Positions 54,020 through 63,478 of a stretch of 64,000 bases of DNA are shown in pieces. The DNA is from Acidobacteriota bacterium (lineage in GTDB: Bacteria; Acidobacteriota; Terriglobia; Terriglobales; Acidobacteriaceae), in contig JAJZVX010000001.1 in assembly GCA_021846985.1 (NCBI GenBank), forward strand, positions 1-64,000. The letters run 5' to 3'. Numbering within the stretch: the stretch's first letter is position 1; each line of letters opens with the position of its first letter. The notes beneath the pieces were generated by a model. That model saw only the letters and a program-made list of their open reading frames with translations, was not told the DNA's origin and made no database searches. Made by a program: the position numbers and the translations under genes.

Positions 54020-54685
54020 ATGACGCATATGAAACGAGTTTTGTTGTCGTGGAGCAGCGGGAAAGACAGCGCGTGGGCGCTGCACCTGTTACGCAAGAAT
54101 CCGGAGATTGAGCTGGCGGGGCTGCTGACCACGCTGAACGAGGAGTTTCAGCGGGTGGCGATGCACGGCACGCGGCGCAGCGTGCTCGAGGCGCAGGCCC
54201 AGGCGGCCGGGCTGCCCTTGTGGGAGATTCCGCTGCCATGGCCCTGCTCGAACGAGGAATATGAGCAGCGCATGGCCCAGGCGTGCCAGCGGGCGGTGGC
54301 GGAACGGGTGGAGGCGGTTGCCTTCGGCGATCTGTTCTTGACCGACGTCCGGGCGTATCGCGAGAAGCAACTGGCGCCCACGGGGCTGGAGCCGCTCTTT
54401 CCGCTGTGGCAGATCCCCACGGAGCAACTGGCGCAAGAGATGATTGCCTGCGGATTGCGGGCCAAGCTGACCTGCGTGGATACCAGGCAGTTGGCGGCGG
54501 AGTTTGCGGGGCGGGAGTTCGACGCGGCCCTGCTCGCGGAGCTGCCGCCGCAGGTGGACCGCTGCGGTGAGCGCGGCGAGTTCCATAGCTGCGTGTACGC
54601 CGGGCCAATGTTTGCCGCGCCCATCGCCCTGACCGCGGGCGAGGTGGTGCATCGCGACGGCTTTGCCTACGCGGACTTTTTCTGA
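54020..54685 (+). CDS. Diphthine-ammonia-ligase-like adenine-nucleotide alpha hydrolase (ATP_bind_4)
   Basis: 221 residues from ATG 54020 or 54029. The PP-loop ATPase motif is LLSWSSGKDSAWALH at the N-terminus; AFGDLFLTDVRAYREKQL and GERGEFHSCVYAGPMF are the family signatures (EFHT-like). In archaea and eukaryotes the relative amidates diphthine, but bacteria lack diphthamide, so the bacterial role is unknown, perhaps amide or thiol transfer to another product. It follows the GH3 gene by 71 bases. Confidence 0.88.
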   Translation: MTHMKRVLLSWSSGKDSAWALHLLRKNPEIELAGLLTTLNEEFQRVAMHGTRRSVLEAQAQAAGLPLWEIPLPWPCSNEEYEQRMAQACQRAVAERVEAVAFGDLFLTDVRAYREKQLAPTGLEPLFPLWQIPTEQLAQEMIACGLRAKLTCVDTRQLAAEFAGREFDAALLAELPPQVDRCGERGEFHSCVYAGPMFAAPIALTAGEVVHRDGFAYADFF

Positions 54686-54725
54686 GGGCCGCCGGCGCGG
54701 AAGCCGTTGGTGGCGGCGGGAAGAG

Positions 54726-55709
54726 TTAGTTCTGTGCCGGGAAGTGGGCGGTTTCCGCTTCGGCCGGGTGCGGGAGGGGTTCGCGGAGAGTGAGGACGGG
54801 GCAGCGGGCGTGAGCGAGAACCTTGTAGATGACGCGGTCGCGGGTCATGTTCTGGAAGGTGGAGCGCTGGGTGGCGCCGAGGATGATGAGGCCGGCGTTG
54901 TGGCCGGCTGAGGCGGCAAGAATTTCGATGGCTGGGTTGCCGTGGACGACGTGGGGCTCGACGGAGAGGCAGCAGCCGGTGCGAGTGACGGCGGAGAGAA
55001 GGCGCATCTCGTGCATGGCGAGGGAGTCGAGCGCGGTGGGCATGCCCTGGCGCTGCATCTCGTCCACGGGAGGAAGGACATGGAGCAGGATGAGCCGGGC
55101 TTTGCGGGCGGCGGCGATTTTGCAGGCAAGTGCCGCGCTCGGGCGGGAGGTCTCTCGGAGTGTGGTGGCGTGTAGGACGACTGGTTCGCCGCCGGCACGG
55201 TCCGCCGGGAGATGAGCCTCGGGTCCCACGGTGATGACCGGGAGATGGACCGAGCGCAGCACTTGCTCTGCCACGGAGCCGAGGAGCAGCCTGCCTAACT
55301 TGCTCCGGCTCCGGGTAGCGAGAAGGATGCGGTCCGCGCGGAACTGGCGGACGGCAGTGAGGATCTGGTGGGCGGCGCCGCCCTCGCGGACCAGCGCATC
55401 GCAAACAATGCCGTGGCGGCGGGCCGTCTGGCAGCCGTGCTCCAGGGTGGCGGAGGCAAAGCTGGCGACGCCGGCAAGGTCGTAGTAGGGAGTGCCGGCC
55501 GGGTCCATGGTGACGGCGGTGCCGGGAGCAAGCGCGTGGAAGAGGATGAGGCGGGCTTGGGATTCGGCGGCCTGCTCGAGGGCGAACGGCATCAGGTGGT
55601 CGAGGTCGGTGAGGTCGGTGGCGACGAGGAGGACGGAGGGAGTTGCCCAGCGCTCGATCCCGGCGTCGAGCGTCGCATCGAGTTCCGTGCCCGGGCCGGT
55701 CTCCGCCAT
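54726..55709 (-). CDS. Tandem universal stress protein
   Basis: 327 residues from ATG 55709. Two Usp domains: VLLVATDLTDLDHLMPFALE with the loop ATRSRSKLGRLLLGSVAEQV (near G2xG9GS), then VVLHATTLRETSRPSAALAC with LGATQRSTFQNMTRDRVIYK. It resembles the product of 49600-50499 in layout. A Crp/Fnr-type palindrome lies 80 bases upstream, in the space shared with the divergent symporter gene. Confidence 0.9.
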   Translation of the reverse strand: MAETGPGTELDATLDAGIERWATPSVLLVATDLTDLDHLMPFALEQAAESQARLILFHALAPGTAVTMDPAGTPYYDLAGVASFASATLEHGCQTARRHGIVCDALVREGGAAHQILTAVRQFRADRILLATRSRSKLGRLLLGSVAEQVLRSVHLPVITVGPEAHLPADRAGGEPVVLHATTLRETSRPSAALACKIAAARKARLILLHVLPPVDEMQRQGMPTALDSLAMHEMRLLSAVTRTGCCLSVEPHVVHGNPAIEILAASAGHNAGLIILGATQRSTFQNMTRDRVIYKVLAHARCPVLTLREPLPHPAEAETAHFPAQN

Positions 55710-55781
55710 GGCGCGCACCTCTGCAACTGAACAGGGTGGCACCGGGGCGGCGGAGCGGATGTGTCGAGCGGCACCGGAGGA

Positions 55782-55797
55782 TGTGATTTGGATCACC
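55782..55797. promoter_or_regulatory. Crp/Fnr-type operator between a universal stress gene and the SSS symporter gene
   Basis: TGTGA-TTTGGA-TCACC, with a perfect inner GTGAT...ATCAC, nine of ten consensus positions. It is 80 bases from ATG 55709 (minus) and about 150 bases from ATG 55941 (plus), so it could serve either gene. Confidence 0.65.
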
Positions 55798-55940
55798 AGC
55801 GGAAGCGGCTTTCGGCAGTCGGCGGGATTTCATTCGCGGACCCGGCCACCGCTTGACAATCAATGGAGTAAACCCATTTACTTGAGGGCGAACGTCCGCG
55901 GATGCGCGGGCGCATTTGTTTCTTTTCCGCAGGTGACGCC

Positions 55941-57839
55941 ATGTCAGGATTCGCAGCGGCTCCGATGAGCGCCGGCGGCGCAGCTTCTCTTCCGAATCTC
56001 CTGGCGCTGAGCGCCGCGCCGCTGGCGCGGCTGGGGTTGCTGGACATTGCGGTGATCGCGATTTACTTCGCGGTGGTGCTCTGGATCGGCTTCTATCTGA
56101 AGGGGCGGTCGAACACGGGCGAGGAGTTTTTTCTGGCCGGCCGCGAGATGACGGCGTGGATCGCGGGGCTGAGCTTTGTGTCGGCCAACCTGGGCTCGCT
56201 GGAACTGATGGGCTGGGCGGGGTCGGCGTATCAGTATGGTATTTTGGCGACGCATTGGTACTGGGTGGGCGCGATTCCGGCGATGCTTTTCCTGAGCCTG
56301 ATGATGATGCCGTTCTACTACGTGTCGAAGACGCACTCGGTGCCCGGGTATCTGCATCTGCGCTATGGGGGCCACACGCGCACGGTGGCGGCATTCTCGT
56401 TTGCCACCGAGATGATTCTGATGAGCGGCGTGAACATGTTCGCCATGGCGGTGGTGATGAAGGTGGTGCTGGGGTGGAATATCACCTTCAGCATCCTGGT
56501 GTCGTCTGTGGCGGTGGCGCTCTATGTGGGTCTGGGAGGCCTGCGGTCGGCCATTTTCAACGAGGTGCTTCAGTTTGTGCTGATCTGGGGCGGGGCGCTG
56601 CTGGTGCCGGTGCTGGGGCTGGTGCAGGCCGGCGGCTGGGAAGGGCTGAAGGCGAAGATGCTGGCCAACCTTGCGGGGACGTTTCCACACCCCGACAGCT
56701 ATCTGCACCTGTGGCGGGATACAGGGAGCTTTGCGGCTAACCCCATGGGCGTGCACTGGACGGGGATCGTGTTTGGGCTGGGGTTTGTGATCAGCTTCGG
56801 CTACTGGACAACGGACTTTCTGGTGGTGCAGCGGGTGCTGGCGGCGCGCAACCTGCGCGCGGCGCGCATGGCGCCGATTATCGGCTCGTTTTTCAAAATG
56901 GCGGTGCCGTTTATCGTGATTCTGCCGGGACTGCTGGGGCTGGTGCTGTTGCAGAATGCGGACGGGAGCCGGCGGCAACTGGTGGGCGAGGACGTGGTGG
57001 CGGCCTGCGCGGCTTCGGCCACGGGCAGGCCTGCGAACGCGGCGGCGTGCGCGGCGGCGTTGCGCAAGACGGCGCTGCCCGAGGCGTATCAGCAGAAGGT
57101 GCTGCGCGGCGCGCCGGGCGCGGATCTCCACAGCTACAACCAGGCGCTGCCGCTGATGATGGTGCGCTACCTGGGGCCGGGACTGCTGGGGCTGGGCATT
57201 ACGGCGCTGATTGCGGGCTTTATGAGCGGCATGGCGGGCAACGTGAGCGCCTTTTCGACGGTGTGGACCTATGACATCTACCGGCCGCTGATTCACAAGA
57301 GGGGCACGGACAGCCACTATGTGCTGGTGGGGCGATTGTCGATTCTGGCGGGCGTGGCCGTGTCCATCGGCGCGGCCTATCTGGTGATGCACGCGCACGG
57401 GATTATGGATTATGTCCAGGCGCTGTTCAGCATCTTCATCGCGCCGCTGCTGGGCGTGATTCTGTTTGGCATGTTCTGGAAGCGGGCGACGCCGCTGGCG
57501 GGCTTCCTGGGGTTGCTCACGGGGATTGTGTTTTCCGGCAGCCTGTTTGTGTGGGTCAAGTTGAACCCGGCTGCGCTGGCGCGGGTGGCGCTTTCGCCGG
57601 ATGCGCGTCCCATGGCGGAAAACGTCTTTCGCGCGGCGTGGGCATTTTTGTTCACGGCCGTGGTGGTGCTGGCGGTGAGCCTGGTGACGAAGCCCAGGCC
57701 GGTGGCGGAACTGGAGGGGCTGGTGTACGGAGCCACGACGCTGCCAGCCGAGGAGCCCGCGCCGTTCTATAAGAACGAGTGGATGTGGGCCGGGGTGGTG
57801 ATGGTGATTTTTGTAGCGTTGAATGTGATCTTTTGGTAG
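55941..57839 (+). CDS. Sodium:solute symporter, SSS family (sugar-transporter subgroup)
   Basis: 632 residues from ATG 55941; AGGTGA precedes it. About 14 membrane segments. The typical SSS/SGLT stretches are FFLAGREMTAWIAGLSFVSA, FSFATEMILMSGVNMFA, YVGLGGLRSAIFNEVLQF and LIAGFMSGMAGNVSAFSTVWT. Such proteins import sugars or organic solutes with Na+. A possible TTGACA at 55853 with a poor -10 lies upstream. The next two genes on the strand suggest a sugar or sugar-acid substrate. Confidence 0.92.
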   Translation: MSGFAAAPMSAGGAASLPNLLALSAAPLARLGLLDIAVIAIYFAVVLWIGFYLKGRSNTGEEFFLAGREMTAWIAGLSFVSANLGSLELMGWAGSAYQYGILATHWYWVGAIPAMLFLSLMMMPFYYVSKTHSVPGYLHLRYGGHTRTVAAFSFATEMILMSGVNMFAMAVVMKVVLGWNITFSILVSSVAVALYVGLGGLRSAIFNEVLQFVLIWGGALLVPVLGLVQAGGWEGLKAKMLANLAGTFPHPDSYLHLWRDTGSFAANPMGVHWTGIVFGLGFVISFGYWTTDFLVVQRVLAARNLRAARMAPIIGSFFKMAVPFIVILPGLLGLVLLQNADGSRRQLVGEDVVAACAASATGRPANAAACAAALRKTALPEAYQQKVLRGAPGADLHSYNQALPLMMVRYLGPGLLGLGITALIAGFMSGMAGNVSAFSTVWTYDIYRPLIHKRGTDSHYVLVGRLSILAGVAVSIGAAYLVMHAHGIMDYVQALFSIFIAPLLGVILFGMFWKRATPLAGFLGLLTGIVFSGSLFVWVKLNPAALARVALSPDARPMAENVFRAAWAFLFTAVVVLAVSLVTKPRPVAELEGLVYGATTLPAEEPAPFYKNEWMWAGVVMVIFVALNVIFW

Positions 57840-57949
57840 CGAGGCAGTTCGCAGTTTGTAAGTTCGAAATGGATGCAAAGGCATTGATCCAGAGACGAAG
57901 AACTGCGGGCTTTGAACAATGGACCGAAGACGAAAGAGGCAGCGACATC

Positions 57950-58168
57950 ATGCAGGGTTCCGGAATTCCCATCTGGTTTTTCATTGGCCTGGTGTTGACG
58001 ATTTACGGGGCGATGATTCTGGGCTATGGGACGTATGAATGGATCAGCGGAAACTATCCGGCAACGGTGCAGATGACCTATCTGCATACGCCGGTTTGGT
58101 GGGGCGGGCTGCTGGCCGCGCTGGGAGCGTTTTATGTGATCAAGTTCCGGCCGGGACGGGAGAAATAG
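57950..58168 (+). CDS. 72-residue membrane protein next to the SSS symporter
   Basis: ATG 57950 has AGAGGC upstream. Two hydrophobic segments, IPIWFFIGLVLTIYGAMILG and WWGGLLAALGAFYVIKF, flank a polar loop with YLHTP. It starts 110 bases after the symporter stop. Small two-pass proteins of this look seem to accompany SSS symporters in related genomes, from my recollection. I infer a symporter accessory subunit, not proven. Confidence 0.7.
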   Translation: MQGSGIPIWFFIGLVLTIYGAMILGYGTYEWISGNYPATVQMTYLHTPVWWGGLLAALGAFYVIKFRPGREK

Positions 58169-58287
58169 CTTGAGGCAGCCCACTCTTTGCGCGAGGAGAC
58201 GGCGCAAAGGGTGGGCGCCCGGCACTGGCGTCCAAAGGGTTTTCAAGTGCATTGAGGGAATTCAACCAAATTAAAGGGGTGAAGACG

Positions 58288-59715
58288 ATGGCAGCAAAGC
58301 GAGCGATGACATTTGGCGTGATTGTGGGCAACCGCGGATTCTTTCCGGATCATCTGGCGAAGTCGGGCCGTGAAGAGATTCTGGCGGTGCTGGAGGCGGC
58401 GGGCGCAAAGGCCGTGGTGCTGGGGCCGGAGCAATCGAAGTACGGCGCGGTGGAGACCTACGACGAGGCCAAGCGCTGCGCGGAGCTGTTCAAGCAACAC
58501 GCCGGCGAGATCGACGGCATCATCATTACCCTGCCCAACTTTGGCGAAGAGCGCGGGATTGTGGACGCCATCCGGCTGTCGGGGCTGAAGGTTCCGGTGC
58601 TGGTGCAGGCCACGCCGGACCGGCAGGACAACATGACCATCGCGGTGCGGCGCGACAGCTTCTGCGGCAAGATGAGCGCGTGCAACAACCTGATGCAGTA
58701 CGGGATCTCCTACTCGCTGACCACGCTGCACACGGAGGCGGTGGACTCGGCGGAGTTCAAGGCGGATCTGGAGTGGTTTTCGGCGGTGTGCCGCATCGTG
58801 AAGGGGTTGAAGAACCTGCGCATCGGCGCCATTGGCGCGCGGCCCACAGCGTTTAACACGGTGCGCTACTCGGAGCGCATTCTGGAGACGAACGGCATCT
58901 CGGTCGAGACGATTGATTTGTCGGAGATCTTCGGGCGCATTAACAAAATGAAGGACAACGACGACGCGGCGCAGGCCAAGCTGGCGGCGATCCGGAACTA
59001 TGTGCCTACGGCGGGCGTGCCGGATGCATCTCTGCTCAAAATGGCCAAGCTAGGCGCGGTGATCGACGGCTGGATGAAGCAGTGCCATGTGGACATCAGC
59101 GCGGTGCAGTGCTGGACCTCGATGGAGGAGTTCTTTGGCGTGGTGCCGTGCACGGTGATGAGCATGATGTCGAACGAGCTGATTCCCTCGGCCTGCGAGG
59201 TGGATGTGCCCGGCACGCTCAGCATGTATATGCTGGCCCTGGCCAGCGGCACGCCCTCCGCGCTGCTGGACTGGAACAACAACTACGGCAGCGACCCCAA
59301 CAAGTGTGTCTGCTTCCACTGCTCCAATCTGCCCAAGCATTTCTTCAAGGACGTGAAGATGGACTTCCAGGAGATTATCGCCGGGGCGGTGGGCAAGGAT
59401 GGCTCGTTTGGCACCTGCGTGGGACGGGTAAAGCCGGGGGCGATGACGTTTGCGCGCTACTCGACCGACGACCGGTTTGGAATCGTCCGCGGCTATACCG
59501 GCTCTGGCCGGTTCACCGACGATCCGCTGGAGACCTTTGGCGGCGCGGGCGTGGCGGAGATTCCTCAGTTGCAGAAGCTGCTGAAGTACATCTGTCGCGA
59601 AGGCTTCGAGCATCACGTGGCGGCTAACTTCAGCGATGTGTCGAAGGCCGTGCACGAGGCGGCGGTGCGGTATCTCGGCTGGGAGAGCCATGATCATCCG
59701 GGTCTGGAAGACTGA
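58288..59715 (+). CDS. L-fucose/L-arabinose isomerase-family sugar isomerase
   Basis: 475 residues from ATG 58288, preceded by AAAGGGGTGAAG. The N-terminal half has GVIVGNRGFFPDHLAKSGRE and GIIITLPNFGEERG; the C-terminal half has the metal-binding acidic region CEVDVPGTLSMYML and HCSNLPKHFF with RVKPGAMTFARYSTDD. It belongs to the FucI/AraA superfamily and should interconvert a ketose and an aldose. The exact sugar is unknown. It heads the catabolic genes 58288-63422. Confidence 0.88.
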   Translation: MAAKRAMTFGVIVGNRGFFPDHLAKSGREEILAVLEAAGAKAVVLGPEQSKYGAVETYDEAKRCAELFKQHAGEIDGIIITLPNFGEERGIVDAIRLSGLKVPVLVQATPDRQDNMTIAVRRDSFCGKMSACNNLMQYGISYSLTTLHTEAVDSAEFKADLEWFSAVCRIVKGLKNLRIGAIGARPTAFNTVRYSERILETNGISVETIDLSEIFGRINKMKDNDDAAQAKLAAIRNYVPTAGVPDASLLKMAKLGAVIDGWMKQCHVDISAVQCWTSMEEFFGVVPCTVMSMMSNELIPSACEVDVPGTLSMYMLALASGTPSALLDWNNNYGSDPNKCVCFHCSNLPKHFFKDVKMDFQEIIAGAVGKDGSFGTCVGRVKPGAMTFARYSTDDRFGIVRGYTGSGRFTDDPLETFGGAGVAEIPQLQKLLKYICREGFEHHVAANFSDVSKAVHEAAVRYLGWESHDHPGLED

Positions 59716-59878
59716 GAGAGGCAGGGAACCAGGGATCAGGGATTCGAGAGAGGCAGGTCAGTGGCGGCGGGATGGCGGGCGCGGTGGCATCTGCCGAAGC
59801 TGTTTCGATTTCCGGTTCCCTGTCCCTAACCCCTGATTCCCAACCCGAACCACCGTATTCAAGGAGGGCGGAACGACG
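59716..59878. repeat. Short intergenic region with opposed purine/pyrimidine-rich tracts
   Basis: GGGAACCAGGGATCAGGGAT (from 59724) and CCCTAACCCCTGATTCCC (from 59824) are near-complements in opposite orientation, allowing an imperfect hairpin. Its function is unknown. Confidence 0.4.
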
Positions 59879-61033
59879 ATGAGCGCACGAATCAGGAAGA
59901 GCCTTGTCGAGGGTGGAAACACGCTCGTCACCGAAGCCGCATGGAACGCGGAACTCGATGAAAAACACGATCGCCTGGTGGAGTGGATGCGGGCGCAGAA
60001 GCTGGCCGGGGTGTTGCTGCGGCGGCACGAAAATATGGCCTGGCTGACGGGCGGCGCGGTGGAGGTGCGCGTGCTCACGCCGTGCGAAACGGGCGTGGCG
60101 TCATTGCTGGTGACGGCGGCGGGCAGGCGCGTCTATTTTACGACGGAGAACGAGGGGCCGCGTCTGGGCGACGAAGAGTTTGACGCGCTGGACTTTGAGC
60201 CCGTGCTCTTTCCATGGTATGCGGACGCGACGGCGGCGGAGGCGGCGAAGATCGCGGGCGGCGCATTGGGCTCGGACGCTCCGGGCGCGGGCATGACGGC
60301 GGTGAACCTGGCGCCGCTGCGGGCGTCGCTGCGCGAGACGGAGATGGCGCGCTACCGCTGGCTGGGCGCGCAGACGGCGGCGGCCACCGTGGAGGCGCTC
60401 GAACAAGTGGAGCCCGGCATGAGCGAGTTTGACATGCAGGCGCTGACGGAGGCGGGGCTGCTGCGGCGGGGGATCCAGCCCTCGGTGTCGCTCTACGCCG
60501 TGGACGAACGGATCATGAAGTACAAGCACGCGGCTCCGCGCGGGGCGCGGCTCAAGCAGTATGGGATGCTGAATCTGTGCTCGCGCAAGTGGGGACTGGC
60601 GATTTCGATCACGCGGTTTGTGCACTTTGGGGCGCTGCCGGCGGAGTTGGCGGCGCGGTTCCGGTCGGCGGCGCAGGTGAACGCGGCGCTGCTGCATACA
60701 ACGCGCGTGGGCGCGACCTCGGCGGAGCTCTTCCGCGTGTGCCAGACGGCCTACGCGGCGGAGGGCTTTGCGGGCGAGGAACGGTTCCATCACCAGGGCG
60801 GGCCGACGGGCTATGGCGAGCGCGAGTGGATTGCGGCGCCCGAGGGCACGGAGACGGTGGTGAACCACCAGGCGTTCGCGTGGAACCCGAGCATCCGCGG
60901 CGGCAAGGCCGAGGACACGGTGCTGGTGAGCGGTGGCCAGGTCGAGTGGCTGACGGCCACGCCGGAGCTGCCGGTGATCGAGGCCGTGGCGAATGGGAAG
61001 ACCTATCCGGCGGCGGGCGTGCTGGTGCGGTAA
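59879..61033 (+). CDS. M24 (creatinase/aminopeptidase P)-like protein with degenerate metal site
   Basis: 384 residues; ATG 59879 follows AAGGAGGGCGG. An N-terminal creatinase-like domain (MRAQKLAGVLLRRHENMAWL) precedes the pita-bread domain. In active enzymes five metal ligands are D, D, H, E, E. Here the first pair reads NLCSRKWGLAISITR (Asp to Asn and Ser), the His region is HHQGGPTGY, and the first Glu lies in AWNPSIRGG as Asn; only EDTVLV keeps the last Glu. So it is either metal-free (like creatinase) or non-catalytic. It sits between a sugar isomerase and a polyol dehydrogenase. Confidence 0.85.
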   Translation: MSARIRKSLVEGGNTLVTEAAWNAELDEKHDRLVEWMRAQKLAGVLLRRHENMAWLTGGAVEVRVLTPCETGVASLLVTAAGRRVYFTTENEGPRLGDEEFDALDFEPVLFPWYADATAAEAAKIAGGALGSDAPGAGMTAVNLAPLRASLRETEMARYRWLGAQTAAATVEALEQVEPGMSEFDMQALTEAGLLRRGIQPSVSLYAVDERIMKYKHAAPRGARLKQYGMLNLCSRKWGLAISITRFVHFGALPAELAARFRSAAQVNAALLHTTRVGATSAELFRVCQTAYAAEGFAGEERFHHQGGPTGYGEREWIAAPEGTETVVNHQAFAWNPSIRGGKAEDTVLVSGGQVEWLTATPELPVIEAVANGKTYPAAGVLVR

Positions 61034-61068
61034 GCTGACAGGGAGTTGTATGGATTCGGGAGGGAACG

Positions 61069-62117
<1,049 letters not shown>

Positions 62118-62121
<4 letters not shown>

Positions 62122-63422
62122 GCGCGGCCAGAGCCGAGGCGGCGGCGCGGGAGCAGACGCGCGGCGACCGTCATTTTCTGGGCATGCCGCTGGCGCTGCT
62201 GGGCGGCTACATCGCCATTGTGCTGTGCATGACCGGCGACGGCATCGAGCAGGCGTTCCTGTCGAAGTACATCGTGAATCTGGGCTTCAGTGCGCGCGAC
62301 GCGGCGCTGGTGTTTACGGTGTACGGGGCTACGGCGGCGCTGTCGAGCTGGCTTTCGGGCGTGCTGGCCGACGTATTCACGCCGCGGCGCATCATGCTGA
62401 TCGGCGTGGCCTGGTGGCTGGGCTTCCATGCGCTGTTCCTGGGCCTGGGGCTGGGACGCGCAAATCTGCCGCTGACAATCTTCTTCTATGGCGTGCGCGG
62501 CTTTGCCTATCCGCTGTTCTTCTACGGGTTTTTTGTGTGGGTGGTGCAGAAGAGCCGGCCGCACGAGCTGGCGGCGGCGATTGGCTGGACGTGGAGCATG
62601 TTCACCATCGGCTATGGGATTGTGGGCTCGTACCTGCCCAGCTTTACCATTCCGTGGATCGGCTTCATGGGCACGCTGTGGATGTCGATGGCGTGGGTGA
62701 TGGCGGGCGGGCTGCTGATCTACTTTTTCACGGGCGGGGTGACGGCCACGCCGAACGCGGCGCTGGCGCGCGGAGAAACCACGCACTTCGCCGAGATCGG
62801 CAAATGCGTCACGCTGATCTTTCGCAACAAGAACATCGCGCTGGCGCTGATTACGCGCATCATCTGCAACCTGTCGCTGTTTGGGTTTCCGGTGATCATG
62901 CCGCTTTACTACACCTCGGCGCACATCGGCTTTACGGTACCGGAGTGGCTGCGCATCTGGGGCGCGTTCTTTGTGGTGCAGCCGGTGACCAACGTGGTGT
63001 GGGGACTGGTTGGCGACCGCATGGGATGGATGCGGCAGATGCGCTGGGTGGGCTTTGTGGGCTGCGGCACCGCGTCGCTGCTCTTCTATTGGATTCCGGC
63101 GCACTTTCCGCACAACACCTTTGCGGCGACGGTGGCCGCGCTGCTGTTTGCCTTCACCATTACTTCATTTGTGCCCATGGGCGCCATCTTCCCCATGATG
63201 GAGCCGGAGCACAAGGGCGCGGCGGTGAGCGTGCAGAACCTGGGCGGGGGCCTGGCGAACTTTGGCGGTCCGCTGCTGGCGGCGTTCATCCTGCCCTTCT
63301 GGGGAATTGCGGGCGTGGTGGTGGTTTACGGGATTCTCTACTACTTTGCAGCCGTGCTCACGCTGTTTATCCACGTCGATCAGCCCAAGGGCGTTTCGGC
63401 GGCGTCGCTGGCGAGTCATTGA
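62118..63422 (+). CDS. MFS polyol/sugar permease (RbtT/DalT-like)
   Basis: 434 residues from GTG 62118, in GTGA overlap with the dehydrogenase stop. Twelve membrane segments; [20 protein letters not shown] is the loop 2-3 signature, and [20 protein letters not shown] the repeat in the second half. It resembles permeases for ribitol and arabitol. Tight coupling to the polyol dehydrogenase suggests it imports that enzyme's substrate. Confidence 0.92.
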
Positions 63423-63478
63423 AGAGGCGGGGAACGAGGGAGCTCGGGAACAGGAAACAAAAACTGGGGAGCGGAGAT

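Noticed and set aside
54667-56394. Minus-strand 575-codon Arg/Pro/Ser-rich frame
   Set aside because: Overlaps the real universal stress gene in another frame and has low-complexity composition.
55944-57884. Minus-strand 646-codon frame over the SSS gene
   Set aside because: Extreme His/Arg/Gln composition and perfect opposition to a recognised membrane protein show it is a shadow.
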